NCBI GenBank assembly: GCA_964035795.1
Contig: OZ038321.1
Span: forward strand, 3,950,721-4,014,720
Direction: 5' to 3'
Source: Pterobdella sp. o SKG-2022
Lineage: Eukaryota; Annelida; Clitellata; Hirudinida; Piscicolidae
DNA length: 64,000 nucleotides
Under the pieces are notes generated by a model. The model searched no databases, was not told the origin of the DNA, and saw only the letters and a program-made list of their open reading frames with translations. Position numbers and translations under genes: made by a program. Of the stretch, positions 58,101-64,000 are shown in pieces. Every line of letters starts with the position of its first letter. Positions within the stretch are counted from its first letter, which is position 1.

Positions 58101-61100
58101 CGCTCTTCAAGCCGACTACTATTCTTCATCTCATACCTGTCTCGATCGCCTCCATTGGCTGCCGGTCGTACTAAGAGCCCAGTTCAAGTTGCTATGGCTC
58201 ACGGCTAACATCTTATACTTTAATCAGCCAGCTTATTTATATGACCGTCTTTCCATCAGACAGACTTCTGAGTCTCTCAGGTCTTCCAACACTGGTTTAT
58301 GCCTACATCAGCCTGTCTCTTCTAAACCTTTCTTACATCGCTCCTTCTCGCATATCGCCCCTCACTTATGGAACTCTCTTCCACTTAATGTCCGTCTTTC
58401 ACCTTCTCTTAAAATTTTTCGCAAGCGTTTAAAAACGCATCTTTATAGCCAAATTTCTTTCTCATAGCCCTTCTGATTAGAACAGCGCCTCTGCAGCAAA
58501 CCTAGTTTGCAAACTGCGCGCCCTACAAATACAAATACAAATACAAATACAAATAAGTACAAACTCGTAACCTTGTTTTTTAGAGTCTTCTTTTTTCCAG
58601 GCTCTCTCTTATTTTTTGTGTTCTTGTAGCATTATTTTGTTTTCGTCGGTGAATAACTTTGAAATTTTAGGTTTCTTTCAATTTATACCTTTTTCGCAGT
58701 CCTTTGCGTGCTTGCTGATGCCGCTAATGTTGGCGGAATGTGAAAAGAGAATTAGGTCGTCTGCATACAGTAGATGGGAAAGATATTCACCGTCAATATT
58801 AATACCTCTATCACCCTACTTTATTTTGTTACTAACTTCATTATTTAAAGCTATGTTGAACAGAATGGGATAAATAGTATCATCTTGCCGTATGCCTCTT
58901 TTAAGCCCAAGCATTTACTGTCAATTTCGGTCTTGACAAAAGATTTTGCATTACTATAGAGATGTTTTATAATGTTTATGTATCAATTTTACCAGTAAAA
59001 CTTTAAATTATGAAGATTTATAAGAACAAGTAGAAAAAATTTTTATTTAGCCAAAATTTTCAACAAGTAAAACCTTGTTATAATTCATTAGCTAATGAAT
59101 TTTGACTAAGTTTTATTGGTAAAATTCAAGTTTACAAAAGATCAAACAATGTCTCTAAAAAAATTTTTATGTATACTTTATTAGTGCTTTGGAAACTGAG
59201 ACTGTAAAAGTTGAAGCTCTATGCTATTAAACGAATTTTTGTAGCCAACAAAAGCAAAGTATAGCGGATGCTGGTAATCGTGGGACTTTTCTTGTAGTTG
59301 TTTCACGACGTGAAGGTGATTGTCGAATATCTTTTTCTAAATCCTGCTTGTTCCCGCGGTTGGTTTATTTGTGAGTCTAAACGTTGAAAGATGACGTTAA
59401 AGAAAACTTTGTACAAAGAAGATAATATTGGTCGATAGTTCGAAACCTCAGTGGTATTTCCTTTTTGTGAATCAGCACTACTATCACCTTCATCCATGAA
59501 CTTACCACTTTTTTTTCTTCTAAGCATTTGTTATACAGCTCGGTAAGTGTTTCAACGATTGTAACTCCAGCCAAATTTAAAGCAGCGTTTTTTACCATAT
59601 CGTCTCCTGATTTTTAGCTTCTGAATTGCTCGTTGTACTTCTAATTTAAGTATGCTTGAAACTTTCTCATTTAATTTTTGAAATCTGAGTACCGTGTTTA
59701 CTGTAGGCTGTGTAGAGCTGAACTGGTCAAAGTAGTACGTGCTAAATCGATCTGCAATGCACTGTTTTTCAAAGGATAGAAAGCCATTCCCCTCTTTGAT
59801 GCAAGTTACTTTTTTTTCTCTATGTCAAGCTTTTTTATTGCATCTTTGATGTTTTTACGTTTTTCAATAGTATGCAGTAGCTGTTCCTCATTAAAAATGT
59901 CTGTCATTTTGTACTGCTTGACGCATAATTTTGCATAGTTGTGCGTATTCGACTTTTGTGATCACTATGTCCAACCGCTTGTGTTTTTCGTTTATTCAGT
60001 AAAAAGTTTGTTGCTGGCAATAACTTGTTGATTTTATGGTCGAAAAAAATAATTTTTAAAAAGTTACTGAACTACTATGAAACAGGCTGAATATTATTAC
60101 TTTATTTAAGGTCAAATAAAAAAATTTTAACAGCCTTTTCAACTTAAAGAAAATGAATTTTTAATAATACGCAATTTTAAATTGTCTGTTAGGCTCATTT
60201 TTTTCAAACTTATTCAATTATCTCATATATCAAAATCTTGGAAAGTTTTTAGTAAATATTCTGTTTTTGATTTTTTGTTCATCAAAAGAGTATAACACAG
60301 CTTGGAGGCAATGCGAGAGTCAAAAAATATATCTAAAGGCTAAAAAAATAAGGCGCAAACCCGTGAGATGAATCAATTGTCACACGTGGCAATTCAGCGT
60401 ATAAATATATAGATTTGTTATATATTTGAACTATTATAAATGTTAAAATCATCATTATACACAGAGAAATTGACTTACATGAGAAAGAATACAAAAAAAA
60501 AAAGTAAACAAGAAAATAACTAGAAACTTAAAAACAGCAGTGAAAAAAATTAGTCATCATGGTCATGGGCCTAACTGGTCTAAATTCAAATGACGCGGAA
60601 TTAATGTATAAAAAATAAATAAAAATTATAAATATTGCTTTTGAAAAAGAAATTTCAGCAATTTAACAAATGATTCATTTGATTTGATCTTTGGTATAAT
60701 ACTTACGGATACTTGAAAATATTGATGGAAAGATACTAATTAAACCTATGCGCAAATAATTTTAAAAAAATAGATTATTACCAATAAATATAAATATCAC
60801 ATTTACGATTATATAAACATAAAATTCAAAAAAACTAATAATAAAAAATCGAATGTGAAAAAATTGCAAAAAAATCTACTCAACATTTTCGTTCATAGTT
60901 TTTCAAACATATTTAACGTTTTTGATGAAATTTTGCTCTCAAAATACGCATTGAATAAATCATGAAAAGATATTAACATAAACAAACTTAACAAAAATAA
61001 AATTTGACGTCAAAAAAATTATTCATGAAAAAAGTGATGATTTTACAAAAAATTAAAAACAAAAGCAATAGAAAAAATCCTAATGCAAAATTAACAAAAG

Positions 61101-64000
61101 TATATTAACTAAAAAAATCATGAAAAACTATATAAATTATGAAGGTTATTTATTTACAATATGGATTTGTTTTATTTTTTTAGATCGACTTTCAGTCGCC
61201 CTATATTGGAATTTCGTTAGCGCAACAGATGATTCATAGGGCGCTACTCCTTGTGTGTATAATTGTCAGCCCGCGCGAGATTGAAACCGGTTATATAATA
61301 TAAATACCGGTGACAAAATCATGAAAAAATCAAATAAAGAACAAAGAATAAATAATAGCAATAAAAAAATCACGAAAAATTAAAAATGAATGGTTGAGCG
61401 AGTTTTTTCCAACAAGCAGTGTGTCCTATGTTTCCGAGTCTGTTAAAGATTCCTGTACAAGTAAAACGTTGATTATTAGTTAATCAATCCAATAAAAAAT
61501 CAAATGTAATAAGCCGAAGTCACCATCAATCGATTAAAGAGAAAAAACATTGAAAAAATAGATAATCTGGTATCAATAATTGGGATAACATCAATTTAAG
61601 AATGAATGGAAACATGTTTGAATATACAGATATAGAGGAAAATAAGAAAAATATTTATTATCTCATGGTAACAAAAAACGCTATAAAATAACGTTAACGG
61701 TTTAAAAAAATAAATGAAATTAGCAACGATGCAAATAATAAAAAAAATTTAAAAAGCATAAAAAATAAAAGAACTTACTAATCCGCCTTCATTGGCAACT
61801 CGAAGGGCGAAGTATCGATTATAGTAATGCAACAAATTATCTTTAATACTCCTAGCATTTTCAGTACTAATGCCCGCTATATTCATGGCGGATCTTGCGA
61901 CGGAGAAAAGCAAGGCAATCTGTTTAACTAATGGTTCGCTTCTTTGGGCCATGTATTCATTGAGTTGATCTTGGAAGTATTGATAAGAGCTCTTAGTGGC
62001 TAGGTCCACTGCCAGCTGTGTATGTGGGAAAAGTAAGGGTAATAATGCAATTTATAATTTATAAAACTCTATTTCGACAGCGTTCAAAACGTTTTGGCAC
62101 AAACTGGGAAATAAGATTTGTGAGTAGAGTGGTAGAACGGAAAAGGTTTGAGTAGAGGGAAGAGAATTCCAAAAAAAATTACCAGCCTAAGAGAAAATTG
62201 ATTTGGTATATGAATGAGAGAGCGGTGATGTAGCAGTGTCATGTGATTTTCAGCATTGGAAAAATGATTAAGATACATTAATATTGAATAATTCTAATGT
62301 AGTCCAAATTATGGCTGGAAAGCAGTTTTAAAGTACAAGCAATAAACTACATACAATTGTAATGTCTATGTCCAGTATAAGAATAATAAGAAAAAGAATA
62401 AATGATAATCCAACAAATTAATCCTTTTTTCATTAAAATATAATTAAACATTCAAAAAATAAAATAAAATAAAAAAAAATTAAATCTCACAAGCCAACTA
62501 GAACTACTTGCAGAAATGGAGCCTGAAAATAATATTCAAATTATTTTATTTACTAATTTTTGTTTCAATTTTTTGGTACTCAAGGAGTAGCGCCCTGTGA
62601 AACATACTCATGGCAATATCGAAACTCCAATTCGGGGCAACTAATGATCGACTTGTACACAATGAATAAAAGGAAATTTTTATATCAAAAATATTACTTT
62701 TTTCTCGATTTTTCAGATGCTAAAAAAAACAGCATTATATTTTTTATTATTATTTGATTAAAGTATTATTTTCATAACTATCATTAAGGATAAAATTTTA
62801 ATACTATTTATTCCATGGCTTTACGAACCTTTTGTATAGAAAATGTGATTAACTTGCTATAATTAAGATTAAACGTGGAGAGACCCAAACCAAAGTGTGA
62901 TAAAAAGAAATTATAAAAAAAAACCAACTCACCTTTTAACTCATCATTTACTTCATTTGAAATCTCGTCCAATAGATTTGCAACCTACATTAACAAAGAT
63001 AAGCTATTAATAGTTGTTTAATGAGTTCTTTGCTAGCATGGAAACGATAATGGTGGTAATTCATATAATTAATTCAGAGAATTATATTCTTAATAGGATA
63101 CAATTTTACGTGAAAAACTGAGCCCTGCTTGATAGAAAGAGGCGTAAGACAAAGATGTCTCATCTCACCTGTGCTGTTTAATTTTATGCGGAAGCAATGA
63201 TGAAGAAAGCTATGCACTCACTGAAGGAGGGGGTCAAAGTAGAGAGAGAGTACTGATCAAAACAGTAAAGTTTGCAGATGACCAAGGCATGGAAACTAGA
63301 ACAGAGAAAAAGAGAAAGAACTACAGAGTATCAACCAATCAAATTCTTATTTTAGCACAGATTCCTTTACGAAGGGTTGGGCTTTTTAAAAGACCTTTCT
63401 CGAAATCAGTCTTTCCATTCAGAACGATTGAGAGGATCTGCATGAACCATGCCTAGCTTCTTTTGTCATTCAATACAAATTCGTTCCAGGTTTTTTTCGA
63501 CCTTCCAGGTTTCTTGCAAAAATCTAACTTTTGCATTTGCGAAATTTAATCAGCGCTACGCTCCACGTGTCCAAACCACCTCATTATGCTGGTACGTAAA
63601 ATACCTCAACATTCTGAATGCCAAGTTTAGAAAGAAAAGTCAGAATGAACGTTATCATCCGCTTTGACGTTGCAGGTCCAGCGAATCATGGCTGTCATTT
63701 CGTTTGAGGCGGTTCAACGTGGAAACTGTTACAGCCCATGTTTCAGTAGCATGCAACATAGAGCGTCTGACACAGGTTTAAAGATACGACCTCTGATCAA
63801 TAAAAATGGATGGCAATTAGTGAGAAAAGGTGGAAGTTGGCGAAACTTACCTCAGGCACACTCACAACGGGCTATTGAAGCAAGTTCCCATTCACCAAAT
63901 GCAGATAACATATTCCCAAGATAGCAAAAGTCTGAAACAACTTCCAGAGTTTCATCACCAACAATGACTTCATTTATTAAGCTATCATCAACAGGCCGAG

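Overview
This is animal (metazoan) nuclear DNA from an AT-rich invertebrate-type genome. Genes are split into short exons with GT/AG borders, there are no bacterial operons, and much of the window is non-LTR retrotransposon, palindromic repeat and microsatellite. I cannot fix the phylum from sequence alone. The retroelement mix (RTE, CR1/L2, R4/Dong-like and Penelope-like) fits several invertebrate groups.

Three host genes can be rebuilt exon by exon, and a fourth only in part. (1) 35232 to 6516, minus strand: a UBR3-type E3 ubiquitin ligase in about 38 exons, with a UBR box (34.8-34.0 kb), a helical middle region, a split RING-H2 (12.5-11.3 kb) and a conserved UBR3 C-terminus (7.5 and 6.6 kb). 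Exons 11 to 36 join in one open frame with matching splice phases. (2) 40525 to 37308, minus strand: a CACUL1-like cullin-domain protein, with six in-phase exons. (3) 41487 to 46003, plus strand: a USF-type bHLH-leucine-zipper transcription factor, divergent from CACUL1, so the two probably share a promoter region near 40.6-41.5 kb. (4) 62984 to 61779, minus strand: two in-phase exons of a gene I do not recognise.

Layout: 1-3 kb decayed CR1/L2 LINE; 3-6.5 kb AT-rich intergenic DNA; 6.5-35.2 kb UBR3, whose introns hold an RTE (16.3-19.4 kb), a Penelope-like inverted-repeat element (20.2-21.0 kb), an RT fragment (22.6-23.7 kb) and an RTE with a PHD finger and a long (TTGA)n tail (30.0-33.5 kb); 35.2-37.3 kb intergenic DNA with a perfect 363-bp tandem duplication; 37.3-40.5 kb CACUL1; 41.5-46.0 kb USF, with a CR1/L2 fragment in its last intron; 47-51 kb two RTE-like relics of one family, one with C2H2 fingers and one with the RT core the first has lost; 51.2-55.4 kb a second Penelope-like copy split by an R4/Dong-like element sitting in (TAA)n; 55.98-58.56 kb a CR1/L2 element with an intact 811-codon ORF; 58.6-64 kb more RT relics and the unknown gene.

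The most interesting signals are the nested, apparently TAA-targeted R4/Dong-like insertion, the Penelope-like inverted-repeat element carrying a decayed GIY-YIG nuclease, a PHD finger inside an RTE reverse-transcriptase ORF, and several families of near-perfect palindromes that share short cores.
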